A stretch of 64,000 nt of DNA, from the NCBI RefSeq assembly GCF_002355535.1, contig NZ_AP017457.1, positions 496,001-560,000 on the forward strand. Reading direction: 5' to 3'. The position numbers and the translations under genes were made by a program. Shown here piece by piece: positions 38,841 to 46,189 of the stretch (positions within the stretch are counted from its first letter, which is position 1; each line of letters begins with the position of its first letter). The DNA is from Aurantimicrobium minutum. GTDB taxonomy: Bacteria > Actinomycetota > Actinomycetes > Actinomycetales > Microbacteriaceae. The notes beneath the pieces are model-generated. The model worked only from the letters and a program-made list of their open reading frames with translations. It did not search any database and was not told where the DNA came from.

Positions 38841-41090
38841 ATGGTTGATACAACTAGTTCAGTATCACTGCGTCGCCTTGTGCCTCGAATTTTTAGTAAA
38901 GCACAGCCCACAGGTGGTTTTGAACGGCTCGTCAAAACTGTAAAGCAACACCACCCACGTGCTGATCTTCTCCAACTTGAGGAAGCATACCAAGTCGCTT
39001 ATCAAGCTCACGATGGCCAAAAACGTCGATCTGGTGAGCCCTACATCACCCATCCTGTCGCTGTTGCCCAGATTCTTGCTGAATTAGGAATAGGGCCCAA
39101 AACAGTTATTGCTGCGTTGCTGCATGACACTGTTGAAGACACGGACTACACCCTTGAACAGTGCCGGGAACAATTTGGTGCTGAAGTTGCCATGTTGGTC
39201 GATGGGGTTACAAAGCTCGACAAAGTGAAATACGGTGACAGCGCTCAAGCAGAGACAGTTCGCAAAATGATTGTGGCGATGTCCAAAGACATCCGCGTTC
39301 TTGTCATCAAGTTGGCAGACCGTCTTCACAATGCCCGTACATGGGGATTCATGCCTGTTGAATCGGCCCAGCGTAAAGCTCGAGAAACACTCGAGATTTA
39401 TACCCCACTTGCTCACCGTTTGGGTATCCAAACACTGAAGTGGGAACTCGAGGATCTGTCATTTGCAGTGCTGCACCCCAAGATCTACCAAGAAATTGAA
39501 AATCTTGTCGCTCAAAGAACTCCCGAAAGAGAGTCTTTTGTACAGTCTGTAATCAGGGACGTTGAACAAGACCTCAAGGCTGCTCGTATCCGTGGTGAAG
39601 TCAAGGGACGGCCAAAGCAGTTTTACTCGATTTATCAAAAGATGGTGCTTCGTGGTCGCGAATTTGATGAGATTTATGACCTTGTTGGCATCAGAGTAAT
39701 CGTCAATAGTGTTCGCGACTGTTATGGAATCTTGGGTTCCATTCACGCCAGGTGGAATCCTATTCCTGGTCGTTTCAAGGATTACATCGCTACTCCTAAA
39801 TTCAATCTGTACCAATCCCTGCACACCACTGTCATGGGTCCCAAGGGTCGTCCAGTGGAGATTCAGATTCGTACACCTGAAATGCACCATCGTGCTGAGT
39901 TCGGTGTAGCCGCACACTGGATGTACAAAGACCGAATGGCCACTGGAAAGAGTGTTGACAAGCTCTCTGTTCAAGACACAGATATGGCTTGGCTTGCACA
40001 CATTTCAGACTGGCAAGCAGAAACTGAGGACCCGGGGGAGTTCCTCGATTCTCTCCGCTTTGAAATTGGCGCCAAAGAGGTTTATGTCTTCACGCCTAAA
40101 GGCCGTGTGATCGGGCTTCCTTCAGGTGCAACACCTATCGACTTTGCCTATGCCGTGCACACGGAAATTGGCCACAGGACGATGGGCGCCAAAGTGAACG
40201 GCCGACTCGTTCCGCTTGAGAGCAAGCTTTCTAGCGGCGATGTGATCGAAATTCTTACCTCAAAGAACCCAGATGCAGGGCCGAGTAAAGACTGGTTGAA
40301 CTTTGTTCAGAGTACTCGTACACGCAACAAGATTAAACAGTGGTTCACAAAGGAACGCCGTGATGAAGCAATAGAGCAAGGCAAGGATGCCATTGCGCGC
40401 GCAATGCGTAAACAAAACCTTCCGCTGCAGAAGCTCATGACACAAGATTCTCTGGCAGAAGTAGCCAGCACTCTTCGCTATGAAGATGTCTCGATGCTCT
40501 ATGCAGCTGTTGGAGAAGGTCACGTTTCAACTCAATCTGTGATTGAAAAGATTCTTTCGAGCATCCATGAAGATGGAGACACAGAAGAAGTCGAATTTGT
40601 TTTCCCCACACGAGGGCCTTCTAAACCGCTTCTGCACAGCGACTCTGGAGTTTTGGTAAGGGGTGCGCCAGATATTTTGGTCAAACTTGCCAAGTGCTGC
40701 ACTCCAGTTCCTGGAGATGCGATTTCTGGTTTTGTTACACGTGGCCAGGGGGTTTCTGTTCATCAAACCAGTTGCCACAATGTGCAGAACATGCTCAACG
40801 AGCCTGAACGCATGATTGAGGTTGAATGGTCACCTTCGTCAAAGAGCGTATTTCTTGTTCAAATTCAAATCGAGGCTTTGGACCGTTCCGGATTGCTCTC
40901 AGATGTGACGCGTGTGCTTTCAGAGCATCATGTCAACATTCTTTCTGCGACGGTTAGCACGTCTCAAGATCGTTTAGCGTTGAGCCGTTTTGTTTTTGAA
41001 ATGAGCGACGTTACGCATCTTGATCGCGTCTTGAACGCTGTTCGACGCATTGATGCTGTTTATGATGTTTATCGCGTATCCGAGGGATAA
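38841..41090 (+). CDS. relA: Bifunctional (p)ppGpp synthetase/hydrolase Rel
   Basis: Makes and degrades the stringent-response alarmone. The 749-residue protein has the HD hydrolase domain (LLHDTVEDTDYT, HNARTW), the synthetase domain (FKDYIATPKFNLYQSLHTTV, EIQIRT), a TGS domain (VYVFTPKGRVIGLP), a helical/zinc-like region (AKCCTPVPGD) and a C-terminal ACT domain. Both catalytic halves look intact. GGGAGG lies six bases before ATG 38841. The last 22 bases overlap the convergent AbiEi-like gene. Confidence 0.95.
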   Translation: MVDTTSSVSLRRLVPRIFSKAQPTGGFERLVKTVKQHHPRADLLQLEEAYQVAYQAHDGQKRRSGEPYITHPVAVAQILAELGIGPKTVIAALLHDTVEDTDYTLEQCREQFGAEVAMLVDGVTKLDKVKYGDSAQAETVRKMIVAMSKDIRVLVIKLADRLHNARTWGFMPVESAQRKARETLEIYTPLAHRLGIQTLKWELEDLSFAVLHPKIYQEIENLVAQRTPERESFVQSVIRDVEQDLKAARIRGEVKGRPKQFYSIYQKMVLRGREFDEIYDLVGIRVIVNSVRDCYGILGSIHARWNPIPGRFKDYIATPKFNLYQSLHTTVMGPKGRPVEIQIRTPEMHHRAEFGVAAHWMYKDRMATGKSVDKLSVQDTDMAWLAHISDWQAETEDPGEFLDSLRFEIGAKEVYVFTPKGRVIGLPSGATPIDFAYAVHTEIGHRTMGAKVNGRLVPLESKLSSGDVIEILTSKNPDAGPSKDWLNFVQSTRTRNKIKQWFTKERRDEAIEQGKDAIARAMRKQNLPLQKLMTQDSLAEVASTLRYEDVSMLYAAVGEGHVSTQSVIEKILSSIHEDGDTEEVEFVFPTRGPSKPLLHSDSGVLVRGAPDILVKLAKCCTPVPGDAISGFVTRGQGVSVHQTSCHNVQNMLNEPERMIEVEWSPSSKSVFLVQIQIEALDRSGLLSDVTRVLSEHHVNILSATVSTSQDRLALSRFVFEMSDVTHLDRVLNAVRRIDAVYDVYRVSEG

Positions 41091-41611
41091 AAGATCTCGC
41101 GTGTTCTAGAGAGTGCAACTTGTTTATGCGGAATGATCCCTCTTTCATGTATAAAAATCTCAATATCTTCTAAAGACAATTGATAAACCGTGATGAGCTC
41201 AGATACGAGTCTTTTGCTGCGGAACCAGTTTTCAACCGGACAACGCAGTAAGTCTGAAATAGTTCGAAGTGGTGTTGTAACTCCACAATGTCCCTCAATC
41301 CAGATGTGGTGTGAGGCTAAAGTTCGTTCTTCAATACAAATCTCGCCATTCTGCGCTTCGCGTAACCTGCGCGGTGCAACCGCCGTTGCAGTGGGGCGGT
41401 GAGGTTTTTTTCCAACCCCCAGTGCCCATGACGCTGCAAAACTGGTCAGAACCATAGGGACAGTTTCCTGAGCTAACACACTCTGACTCTTTTCCAGCCA
41501 ACTCAGTGAGCTATCAACGAGAAAATCACTAAGAATTTCTCCATCAAGCCTGAAGCTGGAAAGTTCAGCAGGCGAATAATCGAATGTGTTTACAGCAAGT
41601 TCCATTCGCAC
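41069..41611 (-). CDS. Uncharacterised protein with AbiEi-like C-terminal region
   Basis: A 180-residue protein that I cannot name firmly. The stretch GVTTPLRTISDLLR followed by LVSELI and a basic KQVALSRTREIF resembles the C-terminal part of AbiEi-type antitoxins/transcription regulators, but I see no N-terminal winged helix and no adjacent toxin gene. The start is GTG 41611 or ATG 41605; Shine-Dalgarno support is weak. It converges on rel with a 22-base overlap and is downstream of the DUF349 gene on the same strand. Composition looks like the neighbours. Confidence 0.6.
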   Translation of the reverse strand: MRMELAVNTFDYSPAELSSFRLDGEILSDFLVDSSLSWLEKSQSVLAQETVPMVLTSFAASWALGVGKKPHRPTATAVAPRRLREAQNGEICIEERTLASHHIWIEGHCGVTTPLRTISDLLRCPVENWFRSKRLVSELITVYQLSLEDIEIFIHERGIIPHKQVALSRTREIFYPSDTR

Positions 41612-41663
41612 ATTGTTGTTTAATCCTCACAACTATGACGAGAAAAAATGTAAATTGTGGAAA

Positions 41664-42887
41664 CTATTGAGATAAAACAGCGAGCCACTCTTTTTGAGTC
41701 TTGATTGCTGCTTCCAAGTCGGCAATTTTCGCAGTGTTCTTTTCGTTTTTTGCAGATACAAGCTCTGTCTCAAGAGTTGCGATTTTGTCTTGAATTTGTC
41801 CGGCAAGACCTTCAGATCGAGCAATTTTTTCAGGATTGGAAGCATTCCAGTGGTTGTCTTCCAAAGCGCGAACTACTTGTTCGACTTTCCGCATACGGTC
41901 TTCTGTGCTCTTGAATTGTGCGCGAGGCACTTTCCCTGCTGCATCCCACTTTTTCTGAATCGCATTGAGTTTTGAGCGAGCCTCTACGCGATCGGTAGCA
42001 GTGAGAAGACGTTCGGCTTCAACGAGTAAAGCTAGTTTGACCTCAAGGTTGCCAGCGAAAGATTCGTCCTCCGCCTCATCAGCTGACTTCTTTGCAACAT
42101 AGATGGCATCTCCTGCGGCCTTGAATCGTGACCAGAGTGCGTCATCTATCTTTTTGCCAGCACGAGGGGCCAGTTTCCATTTATCCAGCAAATCTCGGTA
42201 AGCAGCAACATTTCCCTTGCCGTCAGAAACAAGTGCCTCAGCTTGTGAAATGAGTTCTTCCTTAGCGGATTTTGCTCCTTTGTTCTTCGCATCCAGTTCA
42301 GCGAAGAATGCACGACGGTGCTGGTCGAGTTTGTGGCGAGCATCACGGAAGCGCTTCCAGAGTTCATTTGCTTCGCTCTTGTTGAGGCGAGGACCAGATT
42401 TTTGTGCAGTCTGCCACTGGGCAAATAGATCATCAACCTTTTTGGTTGTTTGTTTCCATTGAATTTTTTGGGGATCGATAGCTGCTAGCTTTTCCATTTC
42501 GGAGACGATAGCTTCACGGTCGGCCTTAGCCTTCTCGAGAGCCTCGACTTGCTTTTCTTTTTCAGCAGCAGAAAGTTCAACGAGGGAAGCTGAGAGTTTG
42601 TTGGCACGTTCAGCCAATGCGTCGTAGTTCCCAATTCCTGCCCGTGCGTCAATTTGTTCAGAAATTTTAGAAATACTTTCGGCAATTTCAGAGGCTGATG
42701 CTCCATTTTTCGCACGCTGCTCGAGGAGGACGAGTGCAGAATTTGTGTCATTGAACTTACGTTCAAAGTAGGCGATTGCCTCTTCGGCAGATACATCTGG
42801 ATATTGACCAATCAGCCGTTCGTTGGAACCCTCAACAACAAAAACATTGCCTTCAGAATCAACGCGTGCTTGTGTCTTTTCAGACAT
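41664..42887 (-). CDS. DUF349 domain-containing protein
   Basis: A 407-residue, highly charged and mostly helical protein with repeated DUF349 units (WKQTTKKVDDLFAQWQTAQK, DLLDKWKLAPRAGKKIDDALW, AIQKKWDAAGKVPRAQFK). Coiled-coil character is strong in the N-terminal third and at the C-terminus. Function is unknown. GAGGTAG precedes the ATG at 42887. A TTGAAA-N15-TAGGCT sequence on the reverse strand (42955-42929) is a possible promoter. Actinobacteria commonly keep this gene near rel and a cyclophilin. Confidence 0.85.
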   Translation of the reverse strand: MSEKTQARVDSEGNVFVVEGSNERLIGQYPDVSAEEAIAYFERKFNDTNSALVLLEQRAKNGASASEIAESISKISEQIDARAGIGNYDALAERANKLSASLVELSAAEKEKQVEALEKAKADREAIVSEMEKLAAIDPQKIQWKQTTKKVDDLFAQWQTAQKSGPRLNKSEANELWKRFRDARHKLDQHRRAFFAELDAKNKGAKSAKEELISQAEALVSDGKGNVAAYRDLLDKWKLAPRAGKKIDDALWSRFKAAGDAIYVAKKSADEAEDESFAGNLEVKLALLVEAERLLTATDRVEARSKLNAIQKKWDAAGKVPRAQFKSTEDRMRKVEQVVRALEDNHWNASNPEKIARSEGLAGQIQDKIATLETELVSAKNEKNTAKIADLEAAIKTQKEWLAVLSQ

Positions 42888-42963
42888 ATTTTTCTACCTC
42901 AAGTTGTGAATGAATAACGTGAGCTTCAAGCCTATGGCACTGAGTCACGTTTCAACATTGTGG

Positions 42964-43725
42964 TTACTGAACAGATATTGAAGTGATGGTCACAGGAACC
43001 TTTGGTTTCCCGTCAGTACCACCATTATCTGTTCCTTGACTTGTCACTGTTGTGATGAGTTCAGGAAGTCCGGAAGTAATTCGGCCAATCACGGTGTATC
43101 CGCCGGCTTCATCGCTGGGGATAATGCTGTCTTGATACACGATAAAGAATTGGCTCCCCATCGAAGATCCGTTGCCACCCTGTCGAGCCATTGCAATTGT
43201 TCCGGCGGGATATAAATCATCTGTTGGAGCATTCTCTACAGGCCCGTAGCTGTAGCCTGGTCCGCCAGAACCGTCCCCGTTAGGGTCTCCACATTGAAGC
43301 ACGTAAATGCCTTCGGTTGTGAGTCGGTGGCAACTAATTCCTTCATAGAAGCCACTGTTCACAAGGGAAACGGTGCTAGCAACTGCCTGAGGCGATGCGG
43401 CCCCATCGAGTTCAAAAGTGATAGGTACACCAGCTACATTCATCGAACCTGTCCATGTGCGATTTTCGCTCAACGCGGGATCAGGTGCAGAAACTCCTGT
43501 CTCTGTTGCGGTTGGAACAGGAGCTGGGTTCAGAGTTGTGAAAACTGCAGAGAAGATCCCAATTCCCAATGCGAGGGCAACAACGACTGCAGAAGACCAG
43601 ACTGCAGTCCTCTGAATGCGTCTTTTCTTGTGAAGTGCCTTTTCGTGAGCCGCTTTACGTTCTTCATAAGTTTTTGCTCTGCTCAGGACATCTTTAGATA
43701 CGCGGTTGTCATTCTTCTGTGCCAT
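42964..43725 (-). CDS. Membrane-anchored peptidyl-prolyl cis-trans isomerase (cyclophilin)
   Basis: A 253-residue protein with a basic cytoplasmic N-terminus (about 1-40), one transmembrane helix (about 41-63) and an extracytoplasmic cyclophilin domain (SFYEGISCHRL-type segment, GSQFFIVYQDS, GYTVIGRITSG). It probably assists folding of exported proteins. ATG 43725 is chosen because it starts the family-like MAQKND and lies eight bases after a reverse-strand -10 box. The divergent rarA start is only 24 bases away. Confidence 0.88.
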   Translation of the reverse strand: MAQKNDNRVSKDVLSRAKTYEERKAAHEKALHKKRRIQRTAVWSSAVVVALALGIGIFSAVFTTLNPAPVPTATETGVSAPDPALSENRTWTGSMNVAGVPITFELDGAASPQAVASTVSLVNSGFYEGISCHRLTTEGIYVLQCGDPNGDGSGGPGYSYGPVENAPTDDLYPAGTIAMARQGGNGSSMGSQFFIVYQDSIIPSDEAGGYTVIGRITSGLPELITTVTSQGTDNGGTDGKPKVPVTITSISVQ

Positions 43726-43733
43726 AGGTCTCA

Positions 43734-43752
43734 ACGCTAATCTGTGATTATG
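43734..43752. promoter_or_regulatory. Overlapping divergent -10 boxes of the cyclophilin gene and rarA
   Basis: Forward strand TAATCT (43738-43743) is six bases from ATG 43750 of rarA. Reverse strand TAGCGT (43739-43734) is eight bases from ATG 43725 of the cyclophilin gene. The two boxes share bases 43738-43739. Confidence 0.5.
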
Positions 43753-45102
43753 GCTCAAGGCGAATCGACACTCGGCGGAAACACCGCTCCTCTTGCGGTT
43801 CGGATGAGACCACGAAACTTGGGTGAGATTGCAGGTCAAGAAAAACTTTTGACAGCAGGGTCCCCGCTCCATGCTTTAGCGCAACCTGGTTCTACTAGTT
43901 CAGTATCAGTTATTCTGTGGGGTCCCCCCGGTACGGGGAAGACTTCTCTGGCTCACGCCATTGCCGCATCCTCTGACAGGCGCTGTGTTGAACTCTCGGC
44001 AGTTACCGCCGGTGTTAAGGATGTCCGTTCAGTAATGGACGAGGCGCAAAATCAACGAGATCTCTATGGGGTGAGAACTCTTCTCTTTCTTGATGAGATT
44101 CATCGCTTCAGCAAAGCGCAACAAGATGCCCTACTCCCTGGAGTTGAAAACGGCTGGGTTACCCTTATTGCTGCTACGACAGAGAACCCCTCTTTTAGTG
44201 TTGTGACACCATTACTCTCGCGTTCTTTGCTTCTTCGTCTTGAACCGTTGACCGATGACGCTTTAGTTTCTTTGATTGAGCGAGCACTGACCGAACCTTA
44301 TGGACTCAATAACGAATTTCTTCTCGAAGAAGATGCATCCCAGGCGATAATTCGTTTTGCTTCGGGGGATGCACGTCGTGTGCTCACTTCTTTAGAAGCG
44401 GCGGCTTCTATCGCTCAGCAAACGTCCAAAAAGAAGTCGAAACAACTCAACATTTCCGCCGAACATGTAGCAGCTGCTGTCGACAGTGCTCTGTTGAGAT
44501 ATGACCGCAATGGTGATGAACATTACGACGTCATCAGCGCATTCATTAAGTCAATTCGTGGATCAGACCCTGACGCAGCTATTCATTACCTGGCTCGTAT
44601 GATTGCAGCGGGGGAGGACCCAAGATTTATTGCTCGTCGGCTTGTCATATCTGCTTCAGAAGACATCGGTTTAGCGGATCCTCATGCACTGAGTGTCGCC
44701 ACAGCGGCTGCAGAGGCCGTGGCTTTCATCGGAATGCCGGAAGGCCGTATTCCCCTAGCCGAAGCAACGGTGTATTTAGCAACTGCGCCTAAATCAAATG
44801 CTGCATACCTGGCTATCGATGCTGCTCTGAGTGACGTCAAGGCCGGGAAAACAGGTGTTGTCCCCATTCATCTGCGTGATTCTCACTATTCAGGAGCGAA
44901 GAAGCTTGGTCACGGAAAGGGATATCTGTATCCTCATGACAATCCTCTTGGAGTCGTACAGCAGCAATACCTGCCAGATTCGTTGAAGGGTCGTATTTAC
45001 TATGACCCCACTGAACACGGCAGTGAACGGGATATTCGTGCTCGTCTGGAAAAACTCCGAGCAATCACCAGGCGGGATTCTCCTTCGACTAAAAACTCGT
45101 GA
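43750..45102 (+). CDS. rarA: Replication-associated recombination ATPase RarA (MgsA)
   Basis: AAA+ ATPase acting at stalled replication forks, related to clamp loaders. The 450-residue protein has Walker A GPPGTGKT (58-65), Walker B with DEIHRF (Asp115), a sensor motif AATTENP and the C-terminal tetramerisation domain ending GRIYYDPTEHGSERDI. ATG 43750 is preferred over GTG 43744 because it sits six bases after TAATCT, which fits a leaderless start. It is followed by rpsD, as in many Actinobacteria. Confidence 0.92.
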   Translation: MAQGESTLGGNTAPLAVRMRPRNLGEIAGQEKLLTAGSPLHALAQPGSTSSVSVILWGPPGTGKTSLAHAIAASSDRRCVELSAVTAGVKDVRSVMDEAQNQRDLYGVRTLLFLDEIHRFSKAQQDALLPGVENGWVTLIAATTENPSFSVVTPLLSRSLLLRLEPLTDDALVSLIERALTEPYGLNNEFLLEEDASQAIIRFASGDARRVLTSLEAAASIAQQTSKKKSKQLNISAEHVAAAVDSALLRYDRNGDEHYDVISAFIKSIRGSDPDAAIHYLARMIAAGEDPRFIARRLVISASEDIGLADPHALSVATAAAEAVAFIGMPEGRIPLAEATVYLATAPKSNAAYLAIDAALSDVKAGKTGVVPIHLRDSHYSGAKKLGHGKGYLYPHDNPLGVVQQQYLPDSLKGRIYYDPTEHGSERDIRARLEKLRAITRRDSPSTKNS

Positions 45103-45254
45103 TATTGTTTACACGTCTATTTCGACTGTGTAGCGCGGCTGCAACACAGTAGCGAAAGAACTGGATTGCCCTGTAGCCGGGCACCGTGACAAATCCCTCG
45201 ATTTTCGCCATTTATTGGTGTGTTCATTTTGTTTGTTCAATCGAAAAGGAAATT
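45103..45254 (+). promoter_or_regulatory. rpsD promoter and long leader
   Basis: This 152-base gap holds TTTACA (45108-45113) and TAGCGC (45131-45136), 17 bases apart. Initiation near 45143 gives a leader of about 110 bases. Inverted repeat ACTGTGT (45125-45131)/ACACAGT (45144-45150) and a small TGCCC/GGGCA hairpin (45167-45183) are present, and AAGGA is the Shine-Dalgarno at 45246-45250. An S4 autoregulatory structure is possible but not shown. Confidence 0.4.
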
Positions 45255-45884
45255 GTGTCTACTAAGTCACGTACCCGTAGCAAAACTCGTCTTTCGCGTG
45301 CCCTCGGCATCGCACTGACCCCTAAGGCAGCAAAGTACCTGGAAAAGCGTCCCTACGCCCCAGGTGAGCACGGCCGCACCAAGCGCAAGGCAGACTCTGA
45401 CTACGCAGTTCGTCTGCGTGAGAAGCAGCGTCTACGCGCTCAGTACGGTATCCGTGAAGCTCAGCTTCGCAACGTCTTCCAGGAAGCTCGCAAGACCCAG
45501 GGTCTGACCGGTGAAAACCTGGTTGAGCTTCTCGAAATGCGTCTTGACGCACTCGTTTTGCGTGCAGGTTTTGCACGTACCACCGCTCAGGCTCGTCAAC
45601 TCGTTGTGCACCGTCACATTCTCGTTGACGGTCAGCTGGTGGACCGCCCATCTTTCCGCGTAAAGCCTGGGCAGCTCATCCACGTCAAGCCACGCTCTGA
45701 GGTCCTAGAGCCACTGCAGGTTGCAGCAGCTGGTGGACACGCTGAGGTTCTTCCTCCCGTGCCCGCATACCTCGAGGTTGAACTCGACAAACTTCACGCA
45801 ACTTTGGTGCGTCGCCCCAAGCGTGCAGAAGTTCCTGTCACCTGTGACGTTCAGTTGGTTGTTGAGTACTACGCAGCCCGCTAA
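45255..45884 (+). CDS. rpsD: 30S ribosomal protein S4
   Basis: Primary 16S-binding protein of the small subunit. The 209-residue protein has the EKRPYAPGEHGR motif and the central S4 RNA-binding domain (MRLDALVLRAGFARTTAQAR, VVHRHILVDG). The N-terminus has no cysteines, so it is the zinc-free (C-minus) form. GTG 45255 follows AAGGA by four bases; upstream in-frame residues are not family-like. A strong hairpin follows the stop. Confidence 0.96.
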   Translation: MSTKSRTRSKTRLSRALGIALTPKAAKYLEKRPYAPGEHGRTKRKADSDYAVRLREKQRLRAQYGIREAQLRNVFQEARKTQGLTGENLVELLEMRLDALVLRAGFARTTAQARQLVVHRHILVDGQLVDRPSFRVKPGQLIHVKPRSEVLEPLQVAAAGGHAEVLPPVPAYLEVELDKLHATLVRRPKRAEVPVTCDVQLVVEYYAAR

Positions 45885-45896
45885 ACAAACCTTCTC

Positions 45897-45932
45897 GAAG
45901 GGTGTTGGTCTTTGGATCAACACCCTTCTGCG
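45897..45932 (+). terminator. Hairpin terminator after rpsD
   Basis: GAAGGGTGTTG (45897-45907) pairs with CAACACCCTTC (45918-45928), extended inward by further pairs. Only a short T-rich tail (to about 45935) follows. Confidence 0.65.
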
Positions 45933-45933
45933 T

Positions 45934-45962
45934 TTAACTCTCGACCCTTGCTCGCATAGACT
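45934..45962 (+). promoter_or_regulatory. Promoter of the small membrane protein-alaS-ruvX unit
   Basis: TTAACT (45934-45939) and TAGACT (45957-45962) are 17 bases apart. Initiation near 45969 gives a leader of about 30 bases ending in GGAG. Confidence 0.55.
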
Positions 45963-45998
45963 AAGTTTGAGCATTTCCGTACGTTCTCTGGAGAAATC

Positions 45999-46187
45999 AT
46001 GAAGCAAATTTTTTGGCTCATTATCGGCTTAGTTGCTGGCTTTATCGTTGCCCACAAGGTGAACGAAACAGAGCAGGGCAGGGCCTTCTTTGCCAATCTT
46101 GATGCAAAAACTCGTGACTTCACCGATGCTCTCGTCGACGGCTACAAAGAGCGTGAAGCTGAACTTCGCGCAAACCGCAACAACTAA
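45999..46187 (+). CDS. Small single-pass membrane protein upstream of alaS
   Basis: A 62-residue protein with one N-terminal transmembrane helix (about 3-19, QIFWLIIGLVAGFIVAH) and a charged cytoplasmic helix ending KEREAELRANRNN. A small protein of this design commonly sits between rpsD and alaS in Microbacteriaceae; I know of no function. TGGAGA precedes the ATG. It is two bases from alaS, so the two are probably co-transcribed. Confidence 0.78.
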   Translation: MKQIFWLIIGLVAGFIVAHKVNETEQGRAFFANLDAKTRDFTDALVDGYKEREAELRANRNN

Positions 46188-46189
46188 TC

